Source of the DNA: an uncultured Devosia sp. | GTDB lineage: Bacteria; Pseudomonadota; Alphaproteobacteria; Rhizobiales; Devosiaceae | Length of the DNA: 6,010 bases | Direction of reading: 5' to 3' | Assembly (NCBI GenBank): GCA_934553185.1 | Contig: CAKTFF010000149.1 | Location: 1 to 6,010 of the forward strand | Shown: in pieces, positions 1 to 5,613 of the stretch | Layout of the letters: every line of letters starts with the position of its first letter | Position numbering within the stretch: position 1 is the first letter of the stretch | The notes under the pieces: generated by a model | The model's input: only the letters and a program-made list of their open reading frames with translations | The model's database searches: none | Told to the model about the DNA's origin: nothing | Position numbers and translations under genes: made by a program

Positions 1-455
1 ACAATTGCAGCTATTGCCGCAGTGCCCTGCCCGACATGGCGGCGCTTCTGGCAGAAGACCCAAACCTGCGCGTGGTGCTGAAGGAGCTGCCGATCCTTTC
101 CAACGATTCGATCGACGCCGCCCGCGTCGCCGTTCTCGTGAGCGATGCCGACGTGGATTACTGGACCTTTCACGAAACCCTGTTCACCAGCCGAACAAAG
201 GTCGACAAGCAGGTGGCCCTCGCCGCCGCCGCAGACCTGGGGCTTTCCCCGGTTTCGCTCGAACTCGACATGGGCTCGGCCGCCGTCGCCGAAAAGATCG
301 AGACCTCCTACGACATTGCGCGCAATCTCAACATCACCGGCACGCCCACCTACATCATCGGCAACGAGATCATCCCCGGCGCCATCGGCATCAACGAACT
401 GCGCACCCGCATCGCCAACATGCGCGCCTGTGGCGAGACCGAGTGCGAGGGATAG
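1..455 (+). CDS. DsbA-family thiol:disulfide oxidoreductase (5' end outside window)
   Basis: This is the C-terminal part of a DsbA/Com1-like thioredoxin-fold protein. The reading frame is open from the left edge, and its first full codons read NCSYCRSALPDM, which gives a CxxC redox site (Cys codons at 6-8 and 15-17) followed by the usual helix. The conserved cis-proline loop is present as TGTPTYIIG (Pro codon 345-347). The middle, with many Asp and Ala residues, fits the helical insertion of DsbA proteins. The family oxidises or shuffles disulfides in periplasmic proteins; a signal peptide would lie outside the window and cannot be checked. The ATG at 36 is internal and is not the start, because using it would remove the active site. 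An extra cysteine pair, CGETEC, lies just before the stop. The family call is firm; whether it acts as oxidase or isomerase is unknown. Confidence 0.9.
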   Translation, partial: NCSYCRSALPDMAALLAEDPNLRVVLKELPILSNDSIDAARVAVLVSDADVDYWTFHETLFTSRTKVDKQVALAAAADLGLSPVSLELDMGSAAVAEKIETSYDIARNLNITGTPTYIIGNEIIPGAIGINELRTRIANMRACGETECEG

Positions 456-460
456 CTTCT

Positions 461-598
461 TCTTCCCCTCGCCCCTTGTGGGAGAGGGACGGTCTATTCC
501 GCGTTCAGCGGAAAGACCAGGGTGAGGGGTGCCGCGCCATCCCATGCCAGAGCCCCTCGTTTGCCCTGCGGCCACCTTCTCCCACAAGGGCAGAAGGC
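461..598. repeat. Intergenic palindromic repeat between the dsbA-like gene and aroQ
   Basis: Two arms, CCCTTGTGGGAGA (473-485) and TCTCCCACAAGGG (578-590), are perfect 13-base inverted copies, with weaker matching on both sides. Inside them is a second hairpin: GGTCT-A-TTCCGC (491-502), a five-base loop, and GCGGAAAGACC (508-518), with one bulged A. GGGTGAGGGG follows at 520-529. The layout looks like the mobile-free palindromic repeats scattered between genes in many GC-rich proteobacteria, from memory and not checked by search. It lies just after a stop codon, so it could act as a terminator or a 3' mRNA-protecting structure, although no T-run follows. The rest of the 230-base spacer up to aroQ shows only a lone TATAAC (636-641), which might be a -10 box but has no -35 box at a proper distance. 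Confidence 0.75.
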
Positions 599-685
599 AA
601 GATTGAGTGCCATCTCGCCTTTTCCCCTTAATTCGTATAACCGCACTTGTACCGGCCTGGCTCACCTGTGCAGAAAACGAAAATT

Positions 686-1123
686 ATGGCTTCCCGCGTT
701 CTCGTCCTCAACGGCCCGAACCTTAACCTGCTCGGCACGCGCGAGCCCGACATCTATGGCGCCCAAACGCTGGCCGATGTCGAAGCGCTGTGCCACGAGA
801 CAGCCGCCCAGTGCGGCCTGACGGTTGATTTCCGCCAGTCCAACCATGAGGGCGAGCTGATCACCTGGATCCACGAGGCGCGCGAAGCCGCCGATGCAAT
901 CGTGATCAACCCGGCCGGTTACTCGCATACCTCGGTCGCCATAGCCGACGCCCTTAAGGCGGTCGGCCTGCCGGTTGCCGAAGTCCACATTTCAAACATC
1001 CATCAGCGCGAAAGCTTCCGGCACCATTCCTTTGTGTCTGCCGTGGCTTTCGGTGTCATTTGCGGCTTCGGCACGGCCGGGTATAGAATGGCGCTCGTGG
1101 CGCTTGCCGACCAACTCAAATAA
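686..1123 (+). CDS. aroQ: Type II 3-dehydroquinate dehydratase
   Basis: The enzyme converts 3-dehydroquinate to 3-dehydroshikimate in the cytoplasm, the third step of the shikimate pathway to aromatic amino acids. The 145-residue product has the usual length of this dodecameric family. Visible signatures are [17 protein letters not shown] near the N-terminus, [10 protein letters not shown] (50-59), [10 protein letters not shown] (74-83), HISN (101-104) and GFGTAGY (127-133). With this start the catalytic residues fall at Arg19, Tyr24 and His101, the same numbers as in the Mycobacterium tuberculosis enzyme; Asn75, His81 and Arg112 also match. I chose the ATG at 686 for this reason. In-frame TTG (647) and GTG (668) would add 13 or 6 residues that the family does not need. 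There is no strong ribosome binding site before 686, so the start is a little uncertain. accB follows after 34 bases. Confidence 0.96.
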   Translation: MASRVLVLNGPNLNLLGTREPDIYGAQTLADVEALCHETAAQCGLTVDFRQSNHEGELITWIHEAREAADAIVINPAGYSHTSVAIADALKAVGLPVAEVHISNIHQRESFRHHSFVSAVAFGVICGFGTAGYRMALVALADQLK

Positions 1124-1157
1124 CAATCAACGCGCTCAGCGCGGGAGACACGCAGAC

Positions 1158-1652
1158 ATGTCCAAGTCATCGCAAGTGGATCAGGATCTGATCCGGGCCA
1201 TTGCAGAACTGCTCAACAAGGAAAATCTCGCCGAGATCGAGATCGAGCAGGAAGATTTCAGGGTTCGTGTCACCCGCTCCTATGCCAATGAAGGCGTGAC
1301 CTACGCCGCGCCCGCGCCGCAATATTTCGCGCCGCCTGCCGCTCCCGCCGCGCCGCAGACCCCCGCCGGCTCGGTGCCCGCCGCAGCACCTGCCGCCGCC
1401 GAAGACCTGGCATCTAATCCGGGCACCCTCACCTCTCCCATGGTGGGCACCGCCTATCGCTCGCCAGAGCCGGGCAAGCCAACCTTTGCCGAAGTGGGCA
1501 CCAAGGTCAGCGAAGGCCAGACCCTGCTGATCATCGAAGCCATGAAGACCATGAACCAGATTCCCGCGCACCGCTCGGGCACCGTCACCCGCATCCTGGT
1601 GCAGGATGCTCAGCCGGTGGAATACGGCGAGCCGCTCGTCGTCATCGAATAA
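1158..1652 (+). CDS. accB: Biotin carboxyl carrier protein of acetyl-CoA carboxylase
   Basis: AccB carries the biotin that AccC carboxylates and from which the AccA-AccD transferase moves CO2 to acetyl-CoA, making malonyl-CoA for fatty acid synthesis. The 164-residue protein has three parts: an N-terminal helical segment (1-45) with a charged [13 protein letters not shown] strand; a flexible Ala/Pro-rich linker (about 49-82); and the C-terminal biotinyl domain (about 88-164). The biotinylation motif is EAMKTMN, with the modified lysine at residue 130, near the expected 35 residues from the C-terminus. [14 protein letters not shown] (93-106) is the typical start of the domain and includes the 'thumb' region of AccB proteins. 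The start is the ATG at 1158, preceded by GGGAG (1143-1147); the reading frame extends further upstream only over the end of aroQ. accC follows after 12 bases. Confidence 0.97.
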   Translation: MSKSSQVDQDLIRAIAELLNKENLAEIEIEQEDFRVRVTRSYANEGVTYAAPAPQYFAPPAAPAAPQTPAGSVPAAAPAAAEDLASNPGTLTSPMVGTAYRSPEPGKPTFAEVGTKVSEGQTLLIIEAMKTMNQIPAHRSGTVTRILVQDAQPVEYGEPLVVIE

Positions 1653-1658
1653 GGGGGA
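1651..1658 (+). promoter_or_regulatory. Ribosome binding site fixing the TTG start of accC
   Basis: AAGGGGGA overlaps the last two bases of the accB stop codon and ends six bases before the TTG at 1665. No ATG or GTG start in this frame would keep the family's N-terminus (FQKVLIANRGEIA), so this site decides the start. Its overlap with the accB stop suggests that ribosomes ending on accB can start accC, which would keep the two subunits in step. Confidence 0.75.
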
Positions 1659-1664
1659 CGTTTC

Positions 1665-3011
1665 TTGTTCCAGAAGGTCCTGATCGCCAATCGCGGCGAA
1701 ATCGCCCTGCGTATTCTGCGCGCCTGCAAGGAGCTCGGCATCCAGACCGTGGCGGTCCACTCGACCGCCGACGCCAATGCCATGCATGTGCGCCTTGCCG
1801 ACGAATCGGTCTGCATCGGCCCGCCCGCCGCCAAGGACAGCTATCTCAACATTCCCTCGATCATGGCCGCCTGCGAGATCACCGGCGCCGATGCCGTGCA
1901 TCCGGGCTATGGCTTCCTGTCCGAGAACGCCCGTTTCGCCAAGATCCTGACCGAGCATAAGGTGACCTTTATCGGTCCCTCCTCGCACCATATCGAGATC
2001 ATGGGCGACAAGATCACCGCCAAGAAGACCGCAGTGGAGCTCGGCATCCCCGTTGTTCCCGGCTCCGATGGCGCGGTCGAGACCGAAGAGGATGCCCTGC
2101 GCACGGCGCGAGAGATCGGCTTTCCCGTGCTGATCAAGGCGACGGCAGGCGGCGGTGGTCGCGGCATGAAGGTCGCCAAAACCGAAGCCGATGTGCTTGA
2201 AGCCTGGTCCACGGCCCGCACCGAGGCCAAAGCCGCCTTCGGCAACGACTCGGTCTATATGGAAAAGTACCTCGGCAAGCCTCGCCACATCGAGGTGCAG
2301 GTGCTGGGCGACGGTCAAGGCAATGCCGTCCACCTGGGCGTCCGTGACTGCTCCCTGCAGCGCCGTCACCAAAAGGTTTGGGAAGAAGCCGGTGGCCCCA
2401 CCATCAAGCCCGAAGAGCGTGACCGGATTGGCGAAATCTGCGCCGCCGCCATGCGCAAGCTTCAATATTCAGGCGCGGGCACCATCGAGTTCCTCTACGA
2501 AAACGGCGAGTTCTATTTCATTGAAATGAACACCCGCCTTCAGGTGGAGCACCCGGTCACCGAGCGCATCACCGGCATCGATATCGTTTATGAGCAGATC
2601 CGCGTCGCCTCGGGCGAAAAACTGTCCATGACGCAGGACAAGATCAACTTCTTCGGCCATGCCATCGAAGTGCGCATCAATGCCGAAGACCCGCAGACCT
2701 TCGCCCCGTCGCCGGGCACCATCACCTTCTACCACCCGGCTGGCGGCGTCGGCATCCGCGTCGATTCGGCGGTCTACCAAGGCTATAAGATCCCGCCCTT
2801 CTATGACTCCCTAATCGGCAAACTCATCGTCTATGGCCGCACCCGCGAGGAATGCCTGCAGCGCCTACGCCGCGCCATCGACGAGTTCGTCATCGACGGC
2901 ATAAAAACCACCCTGCCCCTGTTCCAGCGCCTGATCCGCGAGCCCGACATCCTCGCCGGCAACTACGACATCCACTGGCTGGAAAAGTACCTGGCCGAAA
3001 ACAAGGTGTGA
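1665..3011 (+). CDS. accC: Acetyl-CoA carboxylase, biotin carboxylase subunit
   Basis: AccC uses ATP and bicarbonate to carboxylate biotin on AccB, the first half of the acetyl-CoA carboxylase reaction. The protein has 448 residues, like E. coli AccC (449). It shows the N-terminal domain (KVLIANRGEIALRI, then HPGYGFLSEN at 79-88), the ATP-grasp domain with glycine loop GGGGRGM (162-168), and the C-terminal domain (INAEDP at 338-343). Expected active-site residues, each within one position of the E. coli numbering, are Lys116, Lys158, His208, Lys237, Glu275, Glu287, Asn289, Arg291, Glu295 and Arg337. Nothing essential is missing. One local difference is WEEAGGPTI (239-247) where E. coli has VEEAPAPGI. 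The start is TTG. A large palindrome begins nine bases after the stop and may end or protect the transcript. Confidence 0.98.
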   Translation: MFQKVLIANRGEIALRILRACKELGIQTVAVHSTADANAMHVRLADESVCIGPPAAKDSYLNIPSIMAACEITGADAVHPGYGFLSENARFAKILTEHKVTFIGPSSHHIEIMGDKITAKKTAVELGIPVVPGSDGAVETEEDALRTAREIGFPVLIKATAGGGGRGMKVAKTEADVLEAWSTARTEAKAAFGNDSVYMEKYLGKPRHIEVQVLGDGQGNAVHLGVRDCSLQRRHQKVWEEAGGPTIKPEERDRIGEICAAAMRKLQYSGAGTIEFLYENGEFYFIEMNTRLQVEHPVTERITGIDIVYEQIRVASGEKLSMTQDKINFFGHAIEVRINAEDPQTFAPSPGTITFYHPAGGVGIRVDSAVYQGYKIPPFYDSLIGKLIVYGRTREECLQRLRRAIDEFVIDGIKTTLPLFQRLIREPDILAGNYDIHWLEKYLAENKV

Positions 3012-3020
3012 TTGAAACGC

Positions 3021-3137
3021 CCTCGTGGTTCGAGGCTTTGCTGCGCAAAGCACCTCACCATGAGGGCTATACACGCGTCGACCGCCTTGAGACCTCATGG
3101 TGAGGTGCGAGCACTTCGCGAGCCTCGAACCACGAGG
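3021..3137. repeat. Large nested palindrome between accC and aat
   Basis: The outer arms CCTCGTGGTTCGAGGCT (3021-3037) and AGCCTCGAACCACGAGG (3121-3137) are a perfect 17-base inverted pair. The inner arms CACCTCACCATGAGG (3051-3065) and CCTCATGGTGAGGTG (3093-3107) are a perfect 15-base pair. The segments between outer and inner arms are both 13 bases long. The left one, with neighbouring bases, forms its own hairpin, GCTTTGC-TGC-GCAAAGC (3035-3051). Each long arm is also partly self-complementary (CCTCG/CGAGG and CCTCA/TGAGG). The 27-base centre (3066-3092) is unpaired. It fills most of the accC-aat gap. The pattern resembles repeated intergenic palindromes of rhizobial-type genomes; that match is from memory. 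A terminator or 3' stabilising role for the acc transcript is possible, but no T-run follows. Confidence 0.88.
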
Positions 3138-3169
3138 TCGGGCACGCTGATGGCTGGAGTATCACCAAC

Positions 3170-3820
3170 ATGGCCCGCCGCCAGGACCCCTTCGACGTCG
3201 AAATCACCCCCGAACTGATCATCCGCGCTTACTGCGCCGGCATCTTCCCCATGTCCGAAGACGCTGCGGACGAGGACCTGTTCTGGGTCAGCCCCGAAAT
3301 GCGTGGCATTCTGCCCCTCGATGGCTTCCGCCTCTCCGCCAGCCTGCGCAAGGCCATCCGCAAATCCGGCTTCACCATTCGCGTGGATACCAATTTTCCC
3401 GCCGTTATCGAAGGCTGCGCCACCGTCGGCGAGGACCGCGACAGCACCTGGATCAACGGCACCATCCGGCGCGTTTATGGCGAACTGTTCCGGCGCGGTG
3501 TCGCCCACACCGTTGAAGTCTGGGACGGTTCGGACCTCGTGGGCGGGCTTTATGGCCTCGCCATCGGCGGCGCGTTCTTCGGCGAATCCATGTTCCACCG
3601 CCGCACCGATGCCAGCAAGATGGCTCTTGCCCACCTGATGGATCGGCTTAATGCCGGCGGCTTCGTGCTGCTCGACACCCAGTTCATCACGCCCCACCTG
3701 GCCTCCCTTGGCGGCATCGAAATCCCCCGCGCACAATACGAGCAACGCCTCGCCCGGGCGCTGGCGATAGAGGGCGATTGGTATGCCTGGGAGGATAAGC
3801 CCAGCGTGGAGGGAACCTGA
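3170..3820 (+). CDS. aat: Leucyl/phenylalanyl-tRNA--protein transferase
   Basis: Aat transfers Leu or Phe from charged tRNA to the N-terminal Arg or Lys of proteins, marking them for ClpS-ClpAP degradation in the cytoplasm. The 216-residue protein fits the usual length. Family signatures are AYCAGIFPM (20-28), FWVSPEMRGILPLD (38-51), TWINGTI (93-99), the long core GGLYGLAIGGAFFGESMF (125-142) continuing to SKMAL (149-153), and LLDTQFITPHLASLGG (167-182). The ATG at 3170 has a GGAG (3155-3158) eleven bases upstream and gives the standard N-terminus; an ATG at 3150 is in another frame. It is the last recognisable housekeeping gene of the plus-strand block. The palindrome before it suggests that it may not share the accBC transcript fully. 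Confidence 0.97.
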   Translation: MARRQDPFDVEITPELIIRAYCAGIFPMSEDAADEDLFWVSPEMRGILPLDGFRLSASLRKAIRKSGFTIRVDTNFPAVIEGCATVGEDRDSTWINGTIRRVYGELFRRGVAHTVEVWDGSDLVGGLYGLAIGGAFFGESMFHRRTDASKMALAHLMDRLNAGGFVLLDTQFITPHLASLGGIEIPRAQYEQRLARALAIEGDWYAWEDKPSVEGT

Positions 3821-3858
3821 GGGCGCTTTGGCGGTTCACCGCAAGAGGAGTTTCCACC

Positions 3859-4209
3859 ATGATCCCCACCCGCGTTCACGGCATTATCGACTACCTGGTC
3901 GCCATCATCCTGATCCTGGCGCCCTTCATTCTCGGCTTCGCCGATGGCAGCGCGGCGCAATGGGTGCCGATCCTGATCGGTGTTCTCACCATCGCATCAA
4001 GCCTTCTCACCCGCTACGAGCTCGGCGCCGTCCGCGTCATCCCCATGGTTGGCCACCTCTGGATCGATGTCGCGGCAGGCGTTTTCCTCGCGCTCTCGCC
4101 CTGGCTGTTCGGCTTCGCCGACCTCGTCTGGTGGCCACATGTACTATTCGGTCTGATGTACATCATCATACCGACACTGACCCAGCGCCACTCGCCCGTC
4201 GTCGCCTAG
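3859..4209 (+). CDS. SPW-repeat small integral membrane protein
   Basis: The 116-residue, strongly hydrophobic protein has two copies of the SPW-family signature: LAPFILGFAD (20-29) and LSPWLFGFAD (79-88). Each lies in a predicted membrane helix and follows an acidic residue in a similar setting (IIDYLVA and LWIDVAA). Together with the segments at about 35-50 and 93-106 it likely has four transmembrane helices, that is, two duplicated helix pairs. The function of this family is unknown. AGAGGAG (3844-3850), eight bases before the ATG, is a strong ribosome binding site and fixes the start. The gene lies 38 bases after aat. It ends in an overlap with the convergent DUF2155 gene, so no separate terminator fits between them. 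In this block it looks like an added gene rather than part of the aat function. Confidence 0.87.
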   Translation: MIPTRVHGIIDYLVAIILILAPFILGFADGSAAQWVPILIGVLTIASSLLTRYELGAVRVIPMVGHLWIDVAAGVFLALSPWLFGFADLVWWPHVLFGLMYIIIPTLTQRHSPVVA

Positions 4210-4634
4210 CGCGCGTCGGGTGGCGGCACATCCGTCTGGGTCTTGCAGTCGATCAGCCACACATCATAGATCGCGTGGTCCACGGCATTGAGCGCCGGAC
4301 TGTCGGCAAACATCCAGCCGGTGAAGATCCGGCGCGATGCGCCATTGAGGCTTCGCTGATCGACCTCAAGGAATGTCGAAACCCGCTGCGCCTCGGTAGA
4401 GGGTCGATTATAGCAGGCGCGTGGCGTGATCTCGAGCGCGCCGAACAACACCGTTTCGTCGATGTAAACGTCGAACCGCGTGATGCGGCCGGTGATCTTG
4501 TCGAGCCCGGCCAGTGTCGCAACCGGATTGGCGATAGGCTGCGCACAAGCGCCACCGACGCTCACCAGCACGGCCAGCGCCGCAGGCACAAGCTTATGGA
4601 TAAAACGGGATATGGGCCTAGCCCTCCGGCGCAA
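4206..4634 (-). CDS. DUF2155 domain-containing secreted protein
   Basis: The body of the protein matches the alphaproteobacterial DUF2155 family. It opens with LDKITGRITRFDVYIDETV, continues with LFGALEITPRACYNRP, and ends with FTGWMFADSPALNAVDH and IYDVWLIDCK. Function is unknown; the two conserved cysteines (residues 74 and 130 with the start used here) could form a disulfide. I chose the TTG at 4634. It lies ten bases after the NDUFA12 stop, has AGGG (4646-4643) eight bases upstream, and gives a textbook signal peptide: MRRRARPISR, a hydrophobic stretch, then a likely cut after ACA (residue 31). An ATG at 4700 would give 164 residues and a 56-base overlap with NDUFA12 but has no ribosome binding site; GTG at 4592 would lose the basic N-region. 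The cysteine at the cleavage site is not in a proper lipobox. The protein is probably periplasmic. Confidence 0.88.
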   Translation of the reverse strand: MRRRARPISRFIHKLVPAALAVLVSVGGACAQPIANPVATLAGLDKITGRITRFDVYIDETVLFGALEITPRACYNRPSTEAQRVSTFLEVDQRSLNGASRRIFTGWMFADSPALNAVDHAIYDVWLIDCKTQTDVPPPDAR

Positions 4635-4642
4635 GCGAGGTG

Positions 4643-4646
4643 CCCT
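4643..4646 (-). promoter_or_regulatory. Weak ribosome binding site for the TTG start of the DUF2155 gene
   Basis: On the minus strand AGGG begins within the TAG stop of the NDUFA12 gene and is followed by eight bases and TTG (4634-4632). It supports the short form of the DUF2155 protein and coupled translation of the pair. The motif is only four bases long, so this is tentative. Confidence 0.4.
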
Positions 4647-5043
4647 ATTCAGGCGACCACGCGTCGTAATCGCCGGTAACGCGCTTGCGCTCGCCCCCAT
4701 TCAACAGGCTGCCATCGGGCCGATAGGCGCCGGCCGTCCCCGTCAGGTTGCCTGTATGGGGCTTTTCCCAAGCCCTGGCCACGTAGTCGGTCTGCGATGG
4801 CGGCAGAGCGGTGCGGTGGCTCATCCAGCCATACCAGCCCGGCGGAATGGTCGAGGCATCGGCTTCCCCGGCATAGGTCACGTAACGGCGAGCGGCGCGC
4901 TTGTCCTGGTAGTATTTGTTGCCCAACTCGTCCGTGCCGACGAACTCGGCGCGCCGCCAGATCCACAGCCGGGCGCCCCAGGTCGCGCCGCTCCACCAGG
5001 AGAAGATTTCGGTAAACAACTGCTTGAAACCGGACTTGGCCAC
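4645..5043 (-). CDS. NADH:ubiquinone oxidoreductase subunit, NDUFA12 (B17.2) family
   Basis: This is an accessory subunit of respiratory complex I, bound on the matrix or cytoplasmic side and related to mitochondrial NDUFA12. The 132-residue product shows the family pattern in order: FSWWSGATWGARLWIWRR (14-31), FVGTDELGNKYYQ (34-46), RRYVTYAGEADASTIPPGW (52-70) with YGWMSHRT following, and a charged C-terminal tail ending in WSPE. The start is GTG at 5043 with a weak GCGGA eight bases before it; no ATG gives the full N-terminus. The main nuo operon is not in this window, which fits the usual separate location of this gene in alphaproteobacteria. The DUF2155 gene follows directly and is probably on the same transcript. 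The promoter should lie in the 110 bases upstream, but I could not recognise it. Confidence 0.93.
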   Translation of the reverse strand: MAKSGFKQLFTEIFSWWSGATWGARLWIWRRAEFVGTDELGNKYYQDKRAARRYVTYAGEADASTIPPGWYGWMSHRTALPPSQTDYVARAWEKPHTGNLTGTAGAYRPDGSLLNGGERKRVTGDYDAWSPE

Positions 5044-5072
5044 GATGAGATTCCGCCGTCTAGAATGCGCTT

Positions 5073-5119
5073 CGCGCCGGGTTTATCATGGTGCACCGGG
5101 CGAGCCTAGCCCCGGCGCG
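5073..5119. repeat. Inverted repeats in the gap between the fosA and NDUFA12 genes
   Basis: The 110-base gap (5044-5153) contains CGCGCCGGG (5073-5081) and its perfect inverted copy CCCGGCGCG (5111-5119). Overlapping these is a second pair, GGTTTATC (5080-5087) and GATAAACC (5132-5139). The two pairs cannot both fold fully. Neither has a following T-run on the minus strand, so a simple terminator for fosA is not supported. The gap must also contain the NDUFA12 promoter, and these sites could be protein-binding or simply chance in GC-rich DNA. Confidence 0.35.
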
Positions 5120-5153
5120 CCTGTGTGATCCGATAAACCTCGTATCTGGCAGA

Positions 5154-5573
5154 TTAGCGCTCGACGATCGCGACGCCTTTGACTGGGTGCTCCCGATAAT
5201 GGGCTAGGCGCGAGTTCAGCGACCCCACGTGCAGCTCAAGCTTATGCCCATCTGGGTCCAGAAAGTACGTCGAAGCGCCTTCGCTCCGGTTGTCCTTCCA
5301 GATGACACTGTTGGCAGACACCAGAGCGCTTAGCTCACTATAGGACTGTTCGGTCACGCTGAACGCGATGTGGGTATAGTCCGGGCGCGGTGAAGACCTT
5401 ACATGCTCGTCGCGAGACAAGCATAGCCACAGCAATCCAGCTTCCAGATATGCGCCATCTGACCATACCGCCCGCACCTCACAACCCAGGATGTCCCGGT
5501 AGAATGCAAGGGATCGCTCAACGTCGGCTACGGCTAACGTGATGTGGTTCAGCCCGCTTACCTTTGCGCTCAT
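5154..5573 (-). CDS. fosA: FosA-type fosfomycin glutathione transferase
   Basis: This vicinal-oxygen-chelate metalloenzyme opens the epoxide of fosfomycin by adding glutathione, which inactivates the antibiotic in the cytoplasm. The 139-residue protein has the two paired betaalphabetabetabeta units of the fold. Metal ligands are His10 (LNHITLAV), His68 (DYTHIAFSV) and Glu113 (HKLELHVG), matching His7, His64 and Glu110 of Pseudomonas aeruginosa FosA. Lys93, Ser97, Ser101, Tyr103 and Arg122 match that enzyme's Lys90, Ser94, Ser98, Tyr100 and Arg119, and the NRSEG potassium loop is intact. These point to FosA rather than the thiol-using FosB or the hydrolase FosX. The start is ATG 5573, with GAGGTG (5587-5582) six bases upstream; ATGs at 5591 and 5579 lack such spacing. 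GC is about 58% by hand count, lower than its neighbours. Activity on fosfomycin is inferred. Confidence 0.9.
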   Translation of the reverse strand: MSAKVSGLNHITLAVADVERSLAFYRDILGCEVRAVWSDGAYLEAGLLWLCLSRDEHVRSSPRPDYTHIAFSVTEQSYSELSALVSANSVIWKDNRSEGASTYFLDPDGHKLELHVGSLNSRLAHYREHPVKGVAIVER

Positions 5574-5581
5574 CGTCATCA

Positions 5582-5587
5582 CCTCAA
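5582..5587 (-). promoter_or_regulatory. Ribosome binding site of fosA
   Basis: GAGGTG on the minus strand ends six bases before ATG 5573. It sits too close to the in-frame ATG at 5579 and inside the longer form from 5591, so it supports 5573 as the start. Confidence 0.7.
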
Positions 5588-5613
5588 ACATTTTATTGTG
5601 TTCACGGCCCTTC

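Noticed and set aside
461..598. A possible CRISPR or riboswitch in the dsbA-aroQ gap
   Set aside because: There are no regularly spaced direct repeats, only inverted ones, and no conserved riboswitch core that I recognise; aroQ is not a usual target of one.
5..631. A 208-codon plus-strand frame overlapping the dsbA-like gene and the repeat
   Set aside because: The product is Arg/Pro/His-rich out-of-frame translation of the dsbA-like gene, and the frame runs through the palindromic repeat.
1167..2465. A 432-codon open frame on the minus strand opposite accB and accC
   Set aside because: It lies wholly antisense to two firmly identified genes, has a Gly/Ala/His/Asp-rich composition typical of reverse frames in GC-rich DNA, and shows no family motif or ribosome binding site.
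3095..3745. A 216-codon minus-strand frame opposite aat
   Set aside because: It is the mirror of aat with a low-complexity acidic and Gly/Ala-rich product, and it enters the palindrome.
3783..4679. A 298-codon plus-strand frame over the SPW and DUF2155 genes
   Set aside because: It is Arg/His/Pro-rich, spans both a sense and an antisense gene with clear family matches, and has no recognisable domain.
4480..5109. A 209-codon plus-strand frame opposite the NDUFA12 gene
   Set aside because: The minus strand has a clear NDUFA12 match; this frame has no motif and begins in the DUF2155 gene.
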